From Rhodospirillaceae bacterium (GTDB lineage Bacteria; Pseudomonadota; Alphaproteobacteria; Rhodospirillales; Casp-alpha2), in assembly GCA_002686255.1 (NCBI GenBank), contig NZAZ01000076.1, positions 1 through 50,523 on the forward strand: a stretch of DNA of 50,523 nucleotides. The letters run 5' to 3'. The notes under the pieces were generated by a model. The model searched no databases and was not told the origin of the DNA. It saw nothing but the letters and a program-made list of their open reading frames with translations. The translations under genes were made by a program, and so were the position numbers. Each line of letters starts with the position of its first letter. Positions within the stretch are counted from its first letter, which is position 1. Positions 33,597 to 43,932 of this stretch are shown here, piece by piece.

Positions 33597-33654
33597 CCCT
33601 AGGGGTTTGCGTCAGCCAAATTGAATCAATTTGAAACGTCAATCGCCCTCTAAT

Positions 33655-34080
33655 TCATATACTTGGAGCGTTCCGGGTTTGATCGTGCCCGGACGATAAG
33701 ACCCCAGGCTCACCGACGCTAATCGTAACCGCCGCAAAGGCGGCGACGGAACCCGGCATTGACGCCCCGCGATCCAACGCCCCGTGATCCAACGAATGTC
33801 CGCTTCGGGTCCAGGCTGTGTGAAAACCAACTTGGAGAATGAGCGGCCCAAGATTGATTGACGGAGTTTCCGTTCCCGGCAATAACGAAATAAATTCGCC
33901 ATCACGTGGATTCCATCGTTGCGCCACAGCCACGTTGAATGGCTGACGCCCCCACGACGAACTCGAAAATACTACTTCATTCGAGCCAGCAATCGGGATA
34001 ACGTCGGTTGCCTTTAGCGTAATGAGAAGCGGGGCAATTAGGGGCTCGAAAGCCGAAAAGCGGATCGAGAGTTTTTCCAA
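33655..34080 (-). CDS. Doubtful ORF in the gap between small genes
   Basis: A 141-codon frame with a TTG start occupies most of the 487-bp gap at 33597-34083. It resembles no family I know, has no clear binding site and shows mixed codon use. It includes a 15-bp tandem repeat (33764-33793) encoding LDHGA-LDRGA. It may be a degraded gene or chance. I see nothing else in the gap. Confidence 0.2.
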   Translation of the reverse strand: MEKLSIRFSAFEPLIAPLLITLKATDVIPIAGSNEVVFSSSSWGRQPFNVAVAQRWNPRDGEFISLLPGTETPSINLGPLILQVGFHTAWTRSGHSLDHGALDRGASMPGSVAAFAAVTISVGEPGVLSSGHDQTRNAPSI

Positions 34081-34083
34081 AAC

Positions 34084-34233
34084 GTGTCACAGCGCTCCAA
34101 ACTTAAACCGGAACCGGACCGCCCGAGTGAGCCGAAGCTCCGCAAATGCCTCAAATGCGGCGAGGAGTTCATGTCGGAACACGTCGGTGAGCGCATATGT
34201 CCGAAGTGTAAAGTGAAAAAGGGCTGGTTCTAG
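34084..34233 (+). CDS. Mini zinc-ribbon protein
   Basis: This 49-aa frame with a GTG start contains CLKCGEEF and, 15 residues later, RICPKCK, a CxxC...CxxC pattern for one structural zinc. The basic N-terminus and C-terminus suggest nucleic-acid binding. Small single-ribbon proteins of this kind are common in alphaproteobacteria and phages. An in-frame stop at 34039 limits the start, and GTG is the only plausible initiator. It precedes the cheY-cpaF pair. Confidence 0.6.
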   Translation: MSQRSKLKPEPDRPSEPKLRKCLKCGEEFMSEHVGERICPKCKVKKGWF

Positions 34234-34246
34234 ATTCTATCCACTA

Positions 34247-34259
34247 AACACCTAGTGTT
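34247..34259. promoter_or_regulatory. Palindrome upstream of the response regulator
   Basis: AACAC-CTA-GTGTT is followed by an AT-rich run (ATTATTATAA). It may end transcription from the mini zinc-ribbon gene or act as an operator for the receiver gene, whose AGGAGG binding site lies at 34279-34284. Confidence 0.35.
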
Positions 34260-34294
34260 ATTATTATAAGGGCGATCCAGGAGGAAAATAGGTC

Positions 34295-34678
34295 ATGGCG
34301 CGCATTTTGGTCGTCGACGACGAGGAACTGGCCCGTTTCACCATACGGGAAATCCTCACCGGGGCGGGACACGAGATCGACGAGGCCGAAAACGGCGATG
34401 AAGCGATCAAGCGCCAGAAGGCCGAGCCCTTCGATCTGATCGTGACCGACATAATCATGCCGGGAAAAGATGTCTTCGAAACGATCACCGAGTTGAAGCA
34501 GGACGATCCAGCGCCAATCATCCTGGCCATCTCGGCTGGCGGGCCGACGGGAGACCCCGATTTCCTGAAACGAGCGGAAAGTGCCGGCGCCGACGACATC
34601 CTTGCCAAGCCGTTTTCAGAAGAGGGACTTGTCCAGAAGGTGGATGAGTGCCTTCGGATTCTGCCCGGGGAATCCTGA
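34295..34678 (+). CDS. Stand-alone response regulator receiver (CheY-like)
   Basis: This 127-aa single receiver domain has the acidic pocket in VVDDEE (residues 6-11), the phospho-acceptor aspartate in LIVTDIIMPG, Ser in the AISAGG switch position and the conserved lysine in AKPFSEEG. There is no output domain, so it must act on a partner. Its stop overlaps the cpaF start (TGATG), which points to the CpaF ATPase as that partner. No kinase gene lies nearby. Confidence 0.9.
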   Translation: MARILVVDDEELARFTIREILTGAGHEIDEAENGDEAIKRQKAEPFDLIVTDIIMPGKDVFETITELKQDDPAPIILAISAGGPTGDPDFLKRAESAGADDILAKPFSEEGLVQKVDECLRILPGES

Positions 34679-36180
34679 TGCCGAAATTTGGCAAACGAGT
34701 AAGCCGACTTCGCGAGGATCACGGCGAAACTCTTCGCAGGCATCTTAGCCTGTTGAAGCCGGAGGTGAATGTCCTGGAACTCGAGGAAACGCCGGAAACC
34801 GCCGCTTTAGCCGATGAAACCCAGGAAAGCGAGGCGCCGTCCCCGCAACCGCGGGAACCCGACAAGAGCCAAGACCAGGCAACGGCGATGACCAAGGAAC
34901 GCCTCGAATTCATCGAGGACGTCAAGGTCAAGGTCTTCGATATCCTCGTCGATGAACTGGACCTGGCGGAACTCAGAAAACTGGAGGAAGAGGAGAAACG
35001 CAGGGAAATCTCCTTTTTTATCGAAGAGATTATCAAAAGCCTGGAACTGGCCCTGTTGGCCGAAGAGGAAGCGGAGGTGACGGCGGACCTCATCCGCGAC
35101 CTGCTCGGGTTGGGGCCGCTTGATATCCTGATTTCCCGGGACGACATCACCGACATCATGGTCAACGGATACGACCGGATTTACGTGGAGCTGGCGGGGA
35201 AAATCCAACTGACCAATGTTCGTTTCCGCGATCAGGTCCAGTTGATGAACATCTGTACGCGGATTGCCACCAGGGTCGGGCGCCGCGTTGATGAAGCCAG
35301 CCCCATCTGCGACGCGCGCCTGGAAGACGGCTCGCGTGTCAACATCATCATTCCTCCCCTGTCGATCAAGTCACCGATCCTGACGATAAGAAAATTCTAC
35401 CGCGAAAAGATTGCGCTCGATGACTTGGTTTCTCTAGGGGCGCTTTCGCCCGAGGCCGCCAAGGCATTGGCCATTTTCGCCAACTGCCGATGCAACATTC
35501 TGGTTTCCGGCGGAACGGGGAGCGGCAAGACCACGATGCTGAACGCGCTCAGCAACGAGATCGACTCTGGCGAGCGCATCATTACCGTGGAGGACACCGT
35601 CGAACTCCAACTTCAACAGCCGCACGTCTGCCAACTCGAAACACGGCCCCCCAACCTCGAAGGCATGGGTCGGGTGACGCAGCGCGATTTGGTCATCAAT
35701 TGCCTGCGCATGCGGCCTGACAGGATCATCTTGGGGGAAGTACGGGGCGGTGAAGCCTTCGACATGCTGCAGGCGATGAACACGGGTCACGCCGGGTCAA
35801 TGTCCACCATCCACGCCAACTCTCCGCGCGACGCCTTGACCCGGCTCGAGGACATGGTCGCCATCACCGGTTTCGAGTTGCCCTCGGCCAATGTGCAGAA
35901 ACAAATCGCCTCGGCGCTTGATCTGATCGTTCAGGTGGAGCGGCTTCGGGACGGCACGCGGAAAGTGACGTACATCACCGAGATCGCCGGCATGGAGGAA
36001 ACCATCATCACGCTCCAGAATCTCTTCACCTTCGAGCAGGAAGGAGAGGACGATAAGGGCATGATCCTGGGTGAATTGCGGAGCACGGGTTTGCGTCCCT
36101 ATCTGGCCGAGAAAGCGGCCAAGTTCGGACGTGAAGCGGAACTGATGGAAACCGTAAGGCGTTCGGAGTTTCCGGAGTGA
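34678..36180 (+). CDS. cpaF: CpaF/TadA-type secretion ATPase
   Basis: This 500-aa hexameric ATPase belongs to the type II/IV secretion superfamily that drives Flp/Tad pili. The Walker A is GGTGSGKTT, the Asp box and Walker B are near [11 protein letters not shown] and [12 protein letters not shown], and the His box is TIHANS. An N-terminal acidic extension of about 80 residues precedes the core. No pilin, CpaB/C/E or TadB/C gene is present, so this is an orphan, coupled to a CheY-like gene. It may power a pilus encoded elsewhere or be controlled by the receiver. Confidence 0.92.
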   Translation: MPKFGKRVSRLREDHGETLRRHLSLLKPEVNVLELEETPETAALADETQESEAPSPQPREPDKSQDQATAMTKERLEFIEDVKVKVFDILVDELDLAELRKLEEEEKRREISFFIEEIIKSLELALLAEEEAEVTADLIRDLLGLGPLDILISRDDITDIMVNGYDRIYVELAGKIQLTNVRFRDQVQLMNICTRIATRVGRRVDEASPICDARLEDGSRVNIIIPPLSIKSPILTIRKFYREKIALDDLVSLGALSPEAAKALAIFANCRCNILVSGGTGSGKTTMLNALSNEIDSGERIITVEDTVELQLQQPHVCQLETRPPNLEGMGRVTQRDLVINCLRMRPDRIILGEVRGGEAFDMLQAMNTGHAGSMSTIHANSPRDALTRLEDMVAITGFELPSANVQKQIASALDLIVQVERLRDGTRKVTYITEIAGMEETIITLQNLFTFEQEGEDDKGMILGELRSTGLRPYLAEKAAKFGREAELMETVRRSEFPE

Positions 36181-36263
36181 TCATTGGGCTGGCGTTGCCG
36201 AGGCCATCGGGTCCTTCCGTGCGGCGGAATGCGCGGATTGGACTATACTCTCCGTGTCCGCCG

Positions 36264-36440
36264 ATGCTCGAAAATGGAGACAAACAATTGGACATCCTTG
36301 GCATTATCGGTCGTTTGTTATGTCGGCTTGGGCTTCATAATTTTCAGGTCCTTGAAACGACTTTCGGCTTCGGTGACAGTGGTAACGTCGAAAAGGTTCG
36401 ATGCCGCCGCTGCCAGTTGATCTACACTCGCAAGGCTTGA
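36264..36440 (+). CDS. Small CxxC protein
   Basis: This 58-aa frame reads LLCRLGLHNFQVLE near the start and VRCRRCQLIY near the end, like small phage-type proteins that pair LxCxxxxH with CxxC to bind zinc. The ATG at 36264 is used; an in-frame TTG at 36288 has GGAGA seven bases upstream and may be the real start. A TATACT lies at 36244. The rest of the gap to 36647 shows no gene. Confidence 0.5.
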   Translation: MLENGDKQLDILGIIGRLLCRLGLHNFQVLETTFGFGDSGNVEKVRCRRCQLIYTRKA

Positions 36441-36647
36441 GCCATCGAAGTGTGGAACCTTCTTCTTTTCCGTATACCCAGTGGATGAAATCCAACATAG
36501 GGATCCCATACGGCGGCTCCCCAAGTTCATCCGGCCAAGTTCATCCGGAAAGGCGCCCGATGCGTGGTGATGCCGGCGTATGGCAAGCATCGGGCAACGC
36601 ACCCGGTGGGCTTGGAAAGCCGCGGCAGCCGCGCCCATGAACCGCCC

Positions 36648-37295
36648 TCAAGCCGCCTTCGACAGCATCTTGTCCAGGTAGTCGTTGACGTGCTCGTTGA
36701 GCGGCTCCAGGTGGTCCATGAAGAAGTGGTCAGAGCCCTCGATGATGCGGTAATCGATCTTGATGTTCTTCTGCTTCTGCAGCTTCTGCGCCAGCTTGTC
36801 CACCGACGACTGGGGCACCACTTCGTCCTTGTCGCCGTGGATGATCATGCCCGACGCCGGGCACGGCGCCAGGAAGGAAAAGTCGTGCTGGCTGGCCGGC
36901 GGGGCGATGGAGATGAAGCCGCTGATCTCGGGCCGGCGCATCATCAGCTGCATGGCGACCCAGGCGCCGAAGGAGAAACCGGCGATCCAGCAGGTGCTGG
37001 TGTTGGGGTTGCGGCTCTGCATCCAGTCCAGCGCCGAGGCGGCGTCGCTGAGCTCCCCCTGGCCGTTATCGAACTGCCCCTGGGAGCGCCCGACGCCGCG
37101 GAAATTAAACCGCAGCGACGAAAACCCGCGGCGCATGAAATTCTGATAGAGGGAGAAAATGACCTTGTTGTTCATGGTGCCGCCGTACTGCGGGTGCGGG
37201 TGCAAAAGCAGCGCCAGCGGCGCGTTGGGGCGTTTTGACTGGTGATAACGGCCTTCCAGGCGGCCATCGGGGCCATTGAAAATCACTTCTGGCAT
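36648..37295 (-). CDS. Alpha/beta hydrolase
   Basis: This 215-aa hydrolase has the oxyanion-side LLLHPHPQYGGTM, nucleophile elbow GFSFGAW, an aspartate in IHGDKDEVVP and the catalytic histidine in EGSDHFF. It resembles the KANL3/Tex30-like group found next to cysE and suf genes in alphaproteobacteria. The ATG at 37295 fits the family N-terminus; a start at 37340 is in frame. Substrate unknown. Confidence 0.88.
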   Translation of the reverse strand: MPEVIFNGPDGRLEGRYHQSKRPNAPLALLLHPHPQYGGTMNNKVIFSLYQNFMRRGFSSLRFNFRGVGRSQGQFDNGQGELSDAASALDWMQSRNPNTSTCWIAGFSFGAWVAMQLMMRRPEISGFISIAPPASQHDFSFLAPCPASGMIIHGDKDEVVPQSSVDKLAQKLQKQKNIKIDYRIIEGSDHFFMDHLEPLNEHVNDYLDKMLSKAA

Positions 37296-37398
37296 CGGCG
37301 CTTTTCGGACCTCTCGGAGCCTGGGTTTCGCTATATCCAAGCGCTGGGTTTGGAAATGAAACGCCGGGTATTGCGATTTAGAAGCAATTTAACCTGCT

Positions 37399-37423
37399 AA
37401 TCTTGACCATTCTAGTCGGGCAT
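37399..37423 (+). promoter_or_regulatory. IscR type 1-like operator overlapping the cysE-iscR-suf promoter
   Basis: The 25-bp segment centred on TTGACCATTCTAGTC matches 20 of 25 positions of the E. coli IscR type 1 consensus, by hand alignment. It covers the -35 (TTGACC, 37403-37408) and reaches the -10 (TATATA, 37426-37431; spacer 17 bp). iscR is the second gene downstream, so this fits feedback repression by cluster-loaded IscR. Confidence 0.6.
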
Positions 37424-37431
37424 CCTATATA
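37403..37431 (+). promoter_or_regulatory. Predicted promoter of the Fe-S operon
   Basis: TTGACC, a 17-bp spacer and TATATA form a good sigma70-like promoter about 120 nt before the cysE start. It leaves room for a leader containing CCTTTGGGGCCCCGG. Confidence 0.55.
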
Positions 37432-37547
37432 CTGGGTAGCCTTTGGGGCCCCGGTTCGAGGGGCGTTGTTTACCACGTATGGACGGGTTTCCGCAAAGCC
37501 TAAACGCCTGTTTTTTTAAGGGTAATACTAAAACGGTTGGGAAAAAA

Positions 37548-38276
37548 ATGATTTTCAAGACACTCAGCGAGGACATCGACGCCTTCAAGGCCCGCGACCC
37601 GGCGGCCCGGAGCGGGCTGGAGATCATGCTGTGCTATCCGGGCTACCATGCCCTGGCGGTTCACCGGCTGTCCCACTGGCTGTGGAACAAGAAACTGCGC
37701 ACCCTGGCGCGGTTCCTGTCCTACCTCGGCCGGATCGTCACCGCCCTCGAGATCCACCCGGCGGCGGTGATCGGGCGCCGTTTCGTCATCGACCACGGCA
37801 CCGGCGTCGTCATCGGCGAAACCTCGATCATCGGCGACGACGTGACGCTTTATCATTCGGTGACTTTGGGCGGCATCTCGCCGTCGGTGGATTCCGACAA
37901 GCAGGTCGGACAAAAACGCCACCCGACGGTCATGGACGGGGCCATCATCGGCTCCGGCGCCGCCGTGCTCGGCCCCATCACCATCGGCGAGGGGGCCCGG
38001 GTCGGCGCCAACTCGGTGGTCACCAAGGACGTGCCGGCGTTTGTCACCGCCGTCGGCATCCCGGCCCAGGTGGTGATGCCCCGCGACAAGCGCCAGGCGA
38101 AGGAATTCCAGCCCTACGGCACCCCCGCCGACGGCTGCCCCGATCCGGTGCTGCAGTCGATCGAAAGCCTGCGTGGCCAAGTGACGACGTTGATGAAACG
38201 GGTCGAAGAACTCGAAGGGAAATCGGACAACAGCGGCCGGACGGCCCCGCGCAAGCGCGGCGGCGAGGCCGGATAA
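37548..38276 (+). CDS. cysE: Serine O-acetyltransferase
   Basis: This 242-aa enzyme makes O-acetylserine, the precursor of cysteine. It has the left-handed beta-helix hexapeptide pattern with [25 protein letters not shown] and [15 protein letters not shown]. The C-terminal tail is charged. The ATG at 37548 agrees with the short-form family; the frame is open from 37443. As first gene of the Fe-S operon it supplies cysteine for the desulfurases. Confidence 0.94.
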   Translation: MIFKTLSEDIDAFKARDPAARSGLEIMLCYPGYHALAVHRLSHWLWNKKLRTLARFLSYLGRIVTALEIHPAAVIGRRFVIDHGTGVVIGETSIIGDDVTLYHSVTLGGISPSVDSDKQVGQKRHPTVMDGAIIGSGAAVLGPITIGEGARVGANSVVTKDVPAFVTAVGIPAQVVMPRDKRQAKEFQPYGTPADGCPDPVLQSIESLRGQVTTLMKRVEELEGKSDNSGRTAPRKRGGEAG

Positions 38277-38335
38277 CGGTTTTTTTCCGGCCCCCCCGCC
38301 GGACTTAAGGGCCCGTCAGTAAGGAGGAATTTGGC

Positions 38336-38809
38336 GTGAAACTCAGTACCAAGGGACGATATTCCGTGATGGCCATGGTCGATATCGCGGCCCATTTCGA
38401 CAACAAGCCGATCGCCCTCGCCGACGTCGCCGAGCGCCAGGAAATATCGCTTTCCTACCTGGAACAGCTTTTCGGCAAGTTGCGCCGCGGCGGCCTGGTC
38501 AAGAGCGTCCGCGGCCCCGGCGGCGGCTACCTGCTGGCCCACACGGCCGAGGAAACCCGCATCGCCGACATCGTTCTCGCCGTCGACGAGCAGATCAAGA
38601 CGACCCGGTGCACGCCGGGATCGCCGGTCGGCTGCAAAACCAACAAGAGCCGTTGCCTGACCCACGAGTTGTGGGAGGAACTGGGCAATAAGATCTACCT
38701 TTATCTGAGTTCGGTCACCCTGGCCGACGTGGTCGAAAATCGCGTGCTCGGCACCAGCGGCGAATTGTACCGCCGCGAGCAGGACACGCCCGTCGCCGCG
38801 GCCCAGTAA
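38336..38809 (+). CDS. iscR: Rrf2 family Fe-S regulator IscR
   Basis: This 157-aa transcription factor senses Fe-S supply. The winged helix-turn-helix starts MKLSTKGRYSVMAMVDIA and continues SLSYLEQLFGKLRRGGLV. Three cluster cysteines occur as RCTPGSPVGC and KSRCLTH, spaced C-x7-C-x6-C, longer than the E. coli spacing but of a type I recall from alphaproteobacteria. The GTG start at 38336 has a strong AAGGAGG upstream. It probably represses its own operon through the site at 37399-37423. Confidence 0.93.
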   Translation: MKLSTKGRYSVMAMVDIAAHFDNKPIALADVAERQEISLSYLEQLFGKLRRGGLVKSVRGPGGGYLLAHTAEETRIADIVLAVDEQIKTTRCTPGSPVGCKTNKSRCLTHELWEELGNKIYLYLSSVTLADVVENRVLGTSGELYRREQDTPVAAAQ

Positions 38810-38852
38810 GCCGGACTTAAAGCTCAAGTCTTTAACCTCAGCGGACTCTGCG

Positions 38853-38993
38853 ATGGGCATGGAAAATCCTGTCTATATGGACCACAACGCGACCACGGCG
38901 GTCCGTCCCGAGGCCCGGGAAGCCATTTTCCGGGCGCTTGCGTTGACCGGCAATCCGTCCTCGGTGCACGGGTCCGGGCCTATTCCGGGGTAA
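38853..38993 (+). pseudogene. Truncated cysteine desulfurase remnant
   Basis: The ATG at 38853 opens a 46-codon frame with VYMDHNATTAVRPEAREAIF and GNPSSVHGSG, the N-terminus of a NifS/IscS-like desulfurase. It then ends abruptly at TAA. The PLP lysine and active cysteine regions are missing. It differs from the intact iscS that follows 24 bp later ([19 protein letters not shown]), so it is not a simple duplication of that gene. A second desulfurase before iscS appears to have been lost by deletion. Confidence 0.8.
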
Positions 38994-39017
38994 AGCGCGG
39001 GGAAAGCGGAAAATCCG

Positions 39018-40265
39018 ATGAACGCCAACGTTAAAACCAACGGAAGCAGAAAAAAGGGCCGGCCCGTGTACCTGGACTACCAGGCGACGACGCCGACGGA
39101 CCCCCGGGTCGTCGAGGCTATGGCGCCCTTTTTCGGCGACAAGTTCGGCAATCCCCATTCGCGCAATCACTTCTACGGCTGGGAGGCCGCCGACGCGGTG
39201 GAAAAGGCGCGCCGGCAAATCGCCGCCCTGATCGGCGCCGAGGAACGCGAAATCATCTTTACCTCAGGGGCGACGGAATCCAACAACCTGGCGATCAAGG
39301 GCGTGGCGCGGTTTCACGGCAAGAGGCGCGGACGGGCGCAGCCCGGACAGGGAAATCAAAAAGACAAAAACCACATCGTCACCGTGGCGACCGAGCACAA
39401 ATGCGTGCTCGAAGCCTGCGCCGCCATGGAGAGGGAAGGCTTCGGGGTCACCGTTCTGCCGGTCGCCGCCGACGGCTTGATCGACCTCGACCAGTTGCGG
39501 AACGCGGTGACCGGCGACACGGTCCTGGTCTCGGTCATGGCCGTCAACAACGAGATCGGGGTCATCCAGCCGGTGGCCGAGATCGGCGCCATCTGCCGCG
39601 AGGAGGGCGCCTTCTTCCACACCGACGCCGCCCAGGCGGCGGGCAGGATACCGCTCGACGTCGAAGCCATGACCATCGACCTGATGAGCATCTCCGGACA
39701 CAAGGCCTACGGGCCCATGGGCATCGGCGTCCTTTACGTGCGCCGCCGCCCCCGGGTGCGCCTGGAGGCGATGATCTCGGGCGGCGGCCAGGAGCGGGGC
39801 ATGCGCTCCGGCACCCTGCCGGCGCCCCTTTGCGTCGGCCTCGGCGAGGCGGCGGCCATCGCGGCCCGGGAGATGGAGGACGAGGCGCTCCGTTTGCTCG
39901 CCCTTCGCGGCCGGTTCCTCGCCGCCGTCATGGCCGCCATTCCCGACACCGCCGTCAACGGCTCCATGGACAGCCGCATCCCCGGCAACCTGAACCTCAG
40001 CTTTTCCGGCGTCCAGGCCGAGGATCTGATGGCGGCGCTGAAGGATTTGGCGATTTCCACCGGTTCCGCCTGCACCTCGGCGTCGGTGGAACCGTCCTAC
40101 GTTTTGAAGGCGCTGGGCCTCGGCGACGAGATGGCCCATGCCTCTGTCCGCATCAGCTTCGGGCGCTTCACCACCGGGGAAGAAGTCGATTTCGCCGCCG
40201 CCATCCTCGCCGCCGAGGTCGAACGCCTGCGCCGCGTCAACCCGCGCCAAAGGGCGCAGGCTTAA
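39018..40265 (+). CDS. iscS: Cysteine desulfurase IscS
   Basis: This 415-aa PLP enzyme takes sulfur from cysteine. The PLP lysine lies in [12 protein letters not shown], and the persulfide-forming cysteine in [16 protein letters not shown], the class I loop. There is a short basic insert ([16 protein letters not shown]) after about residue 100. It is encoded between iscR and sufB, so two intact desulfurases (with SufS) serve this operon. Confidence 0.95.
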   Translation: MNANVKTNGSRKKGRPVYLDYQATTPTDPRVVEAMAPFFGDKFGNPHSRNHFYGWEAADAVEKARRQIAALIGAEEREIIFTSGATESNNLAIKGVARFHGKRRGRAQPGQGNQKDKNHIVTVATEHKCVLEACAAMEREGFGVTVLPVAADGLIDLDQLRNAVTGDTVLVSVMAVNNEIGVIQPVAEIGAICREEGAFFHTDAAQAAGRIPLDVEAMTIDLMSISGHKAYGPMGIGVLYVRRRPRVRLEAMISGGGQERGMRSGTLPAPLCVGLGEAAAIAAREMEDEALRLLALRGRFLAAVMAAIPDTAVNGSMDSRIPGNLNLSFSGVQAEDLMAALKDLAISTGSACTSASVEPSYVLKALGLGDEMAHASVRISFGRFTTGEEVDFAAAILAAEVERLRRVNPRQRAQA

Positions 40266-40292
40266 AGAAGAAGTGACAGGGATTATTTGAAC

Positions 40293-41750
<1,458 letters not shown>

Positions 41751-41793
41751 GCCCGCCCGGTTAAGGAAAAACGGAAGAAGTAAGATAAAAAAA

Positions 41794-42543
41794 ATGTTGG
41801 AAATCAAGAACCTGCACGTAAGCGTCGACGGCAAGGCCATCCTCAAGGGGATCGACCTGAACGTTCAGCCCGGCGAGATCCACGCCATCATGGGCCCCAA
41901 CGGTTCCGGCAAAAGCACGCTCAGCCATGTCATCGCCGGGCGCGACGGTTACGAGATCACCGGCGGCCGGATCATCTATCGGGGCGAGGACCTGACCGGG
42001 CTGGAGCCCGAGATACGCGCCGCCAAGGGCATCTTCCTGGCCTTTCAGTACCCGGTGGAAATCCCCGGCGTCGCCAACACCACCTTTTTGAAGGAGGCGC
42101 TCAACGCGATCCGCCGCTACCACGGCGAGGACGAGTTGGACGCCATGCAGTTCATCAAGCTGATGCGCGAAAAGACCAAGGAACTCGGCATTTCCGAGGA
42201 CATGTTGAAACGCGCCGTCAACGTCGGCTTCTCCGGCGGCGAGAAGAAGCGCAACGAAATCCTGCAAATGGCGATCCTCAATCCGACTCTCGCGGTCCTC
42301 GACGAAACCGACAGCGGCCTCGACATCGACGCGCTGAAGGTCGTCGCCGAAGGGGTCAACAAACTGCGCGCCCCCGAACGCTCGATCCTGATCATTACCC
42401 ATTACCAGCGCCTTTTGGATCACATCATTCCCGACAAGGTGCACGTGCTGGCGCACGGAAAGATTCAGCGCTCCGGCGGCAAGGAACTGGCCCTGGAACT
42501 GGAGAAAAAGGGCTACGCGGAATTCGGCGAGGCGGCGGCCTGA
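41794..42543 (+). CDS. sufC: Fe-S assembly ATPase SufC
   Basis: This 249-aa ABC-type ATPase drives SufBC2D. Walker A is GPNGSGKST, the signature is SGGEKKRNEI and Walker B ends in LAVLDETDSGLDID. No membrane domain is present, as expected. Confidence 0.97.
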   Translation: MLEIKNLHVSVDGKAILKGIDLNVQPGEIHAIMGPNGSGKSTLSHVIAGRDGYEITGGRIIYRGEDLTGLEPEIRAAKGIFLAFQYPVEIPGVANTTFLKEALNAIRRYHGEDELDAMQFIKLMREKTKELGISEDMLKRAVNVGFSGGEKKRNEILQMAILNPTLAVLDETDSGLDIDALKVVAEGVNKLRAPERSILIITHYQRLLDHIIPDKVHVLAHGKIQRSGGKELALELEKKGYAEFGEAAA

Positions 42544-42579
42544 TTCCGCCCCTGGAAACGACGAGGCAATTAAACACTC

Positions 42580-43932
42580 ATGACCACCGAACCCACGAAT
42601 AACCAGCCGTTCGTCGAATCCTTCGACGCCGCCCGTTCCGGCCTTCCCGGCGCCGGCCTGGGGTGGCTGAAGGCGGCGCGCGAATCCGGAATCGAGCGTT
42701 TCGAGGCGCTCGGCCTGCCGACGCCCAAGCTCGAAGCGTGGAAGTACACGCGGCTCAGGCCGCTTGAGGACACGCGCTACCAGCCGGTCACCGACGAGGA
42801 CGGCATGGCCGTCCTGGATACGGTGCCGTCGCTGCTGCCCGACCCCGGCGGCCGGCCGAGGCTGGTGTTCGTCAACGGCCGGATGCGTCCGAATTTCTGG
42901 ATCGACGGCGACTTGCCCGACGGCGTCCACCTGGAATGCCTGCGCGACGTTCTGGAAACCCGGCCGGACTGGATCCGCGAACGTCTCGGCGCCGTTGCCG
43001 GCGAGGAAGCGTCTTCCCTGGTGCAGTTGAACACGGCGATGATGGATACCGGATTCATGCTGCACGTCGAGGAAGGCGTGCGGGTCGAGACGCCCATCGA
43101 GGTGATCTTCGTCGGCGGCCTGACCGCCCGCCCGGTGGCCTACTCGCCCCGCAACCTGATCGTCCTCGGGAAAGGGGCCGAGGCGACGGTGATCAAGTAC
43201 CACGCGGGCCTGGGCGTCGGTGCCTATTTCGCCAATTCCGTGACCGAGATCGACGTCGGCCCCGGCGCCCAGTTGCGCAATTACAAGGTCCAGGCCGAGG
43301 CCAAGGAGGCGACGCACATCAGCACCGTCCGCGTCCGCGTCGCCCGCGATGCGACCTATGAAAGCTTCAGCCTGTCCATCGGCGGGCGGCTTTCGCGGAA
43401 CGAGGTTTCCGTCCGCCTCGAAGGCGAGGACGCCCACTGCGCGCTGAACGGCGCCTACCTGATGCGCGGCAGCGAGCACTGCGACAACACCATCCAGATC
43501 GACCACCTGGTGCCCCGCACCACCAGCCGCGAGGTCTTCAAGGGCGTGCTCGACGACGAATCGCGGGCCGTGTTTCAGGGCCGCATCGTCGTCCACAAGG
43601 ACGCCCAGAAGGCGGACGGCCATCAGCTCTGCAAGACGCTGCTGCTCAGCACCGGAGCCGAAATCGACGCCAAGCCGGAACTGGAAATCTACGCCGACGA
43701 CGTCAAATGCAGTCACGGCGCGACCACCGGCCAGATGGATGAAACGGTGCTGTTTTACCTGCGGTCGCGCGGCGTGCCCGAGGCGTTGGCGAGAAATCTT
43801 TTAGTCCAGTCGTTCATCGGCGAGGCGCTGGAGAAAATTTCCGACGAAGGCGTGCGCCAGGCGATCACCGATCAGGTCGTTCACTGGCTGCCGGCGGCCT
43901 GTTACCTGGCCGAGGAATGGAGGGCCGAATGA
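42580..43932 (+). CDS. sufD: Fe-S assembly protein SufD
   Basis: This 450-aa SufB paralogue is a non-scaffold partner in SufBC2D. It has the N-terminal PKLEAWKYTRLRPL and core segments ISTVRVRVARDATYESFSL and DVKCSHGATTGQMDE. Its stop overlaps the sufS start (ATGA). Confidence 0.96.
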   Translation: MTTEPTNNQPFVESFDAARSGLPGAGLGWLKAARESGIERFEALGLPTPKLEAWKYTRLRPLEDTRYQPVTDEDGMAVLDTVPSLLPDPGGRPRLVFVNGRMRPNFWIDGDLPDGVHLECLRDVLETRPDWIRERLGAVAGEEASSLVQLNTAMMDTGFMLHVEEGVRVETPIEVIFVGGLTARPVAYSPRNLIVLGKGAEATVIKYHAGLGVGAYFANSVTEIDVGPGAQLRNYKVQAEAKEATHISTVRVRVARDATYESFSLSIGGRLSRNEVSVRLEGEDAHCALNGAYLMRGSEHCDNTIQIDHLVPRTTSREVFKGVLDDESRAVFQGRIVVHKDAQKADGHQLCKTLLLSTGAEIDAKPELEIYADDVKCSHGATTGQMDETVLFYLRSRGVPEALARNLLVQSFIGEALEKISDEGVRQAITDQVVHWLPAACYLAEEWRAE

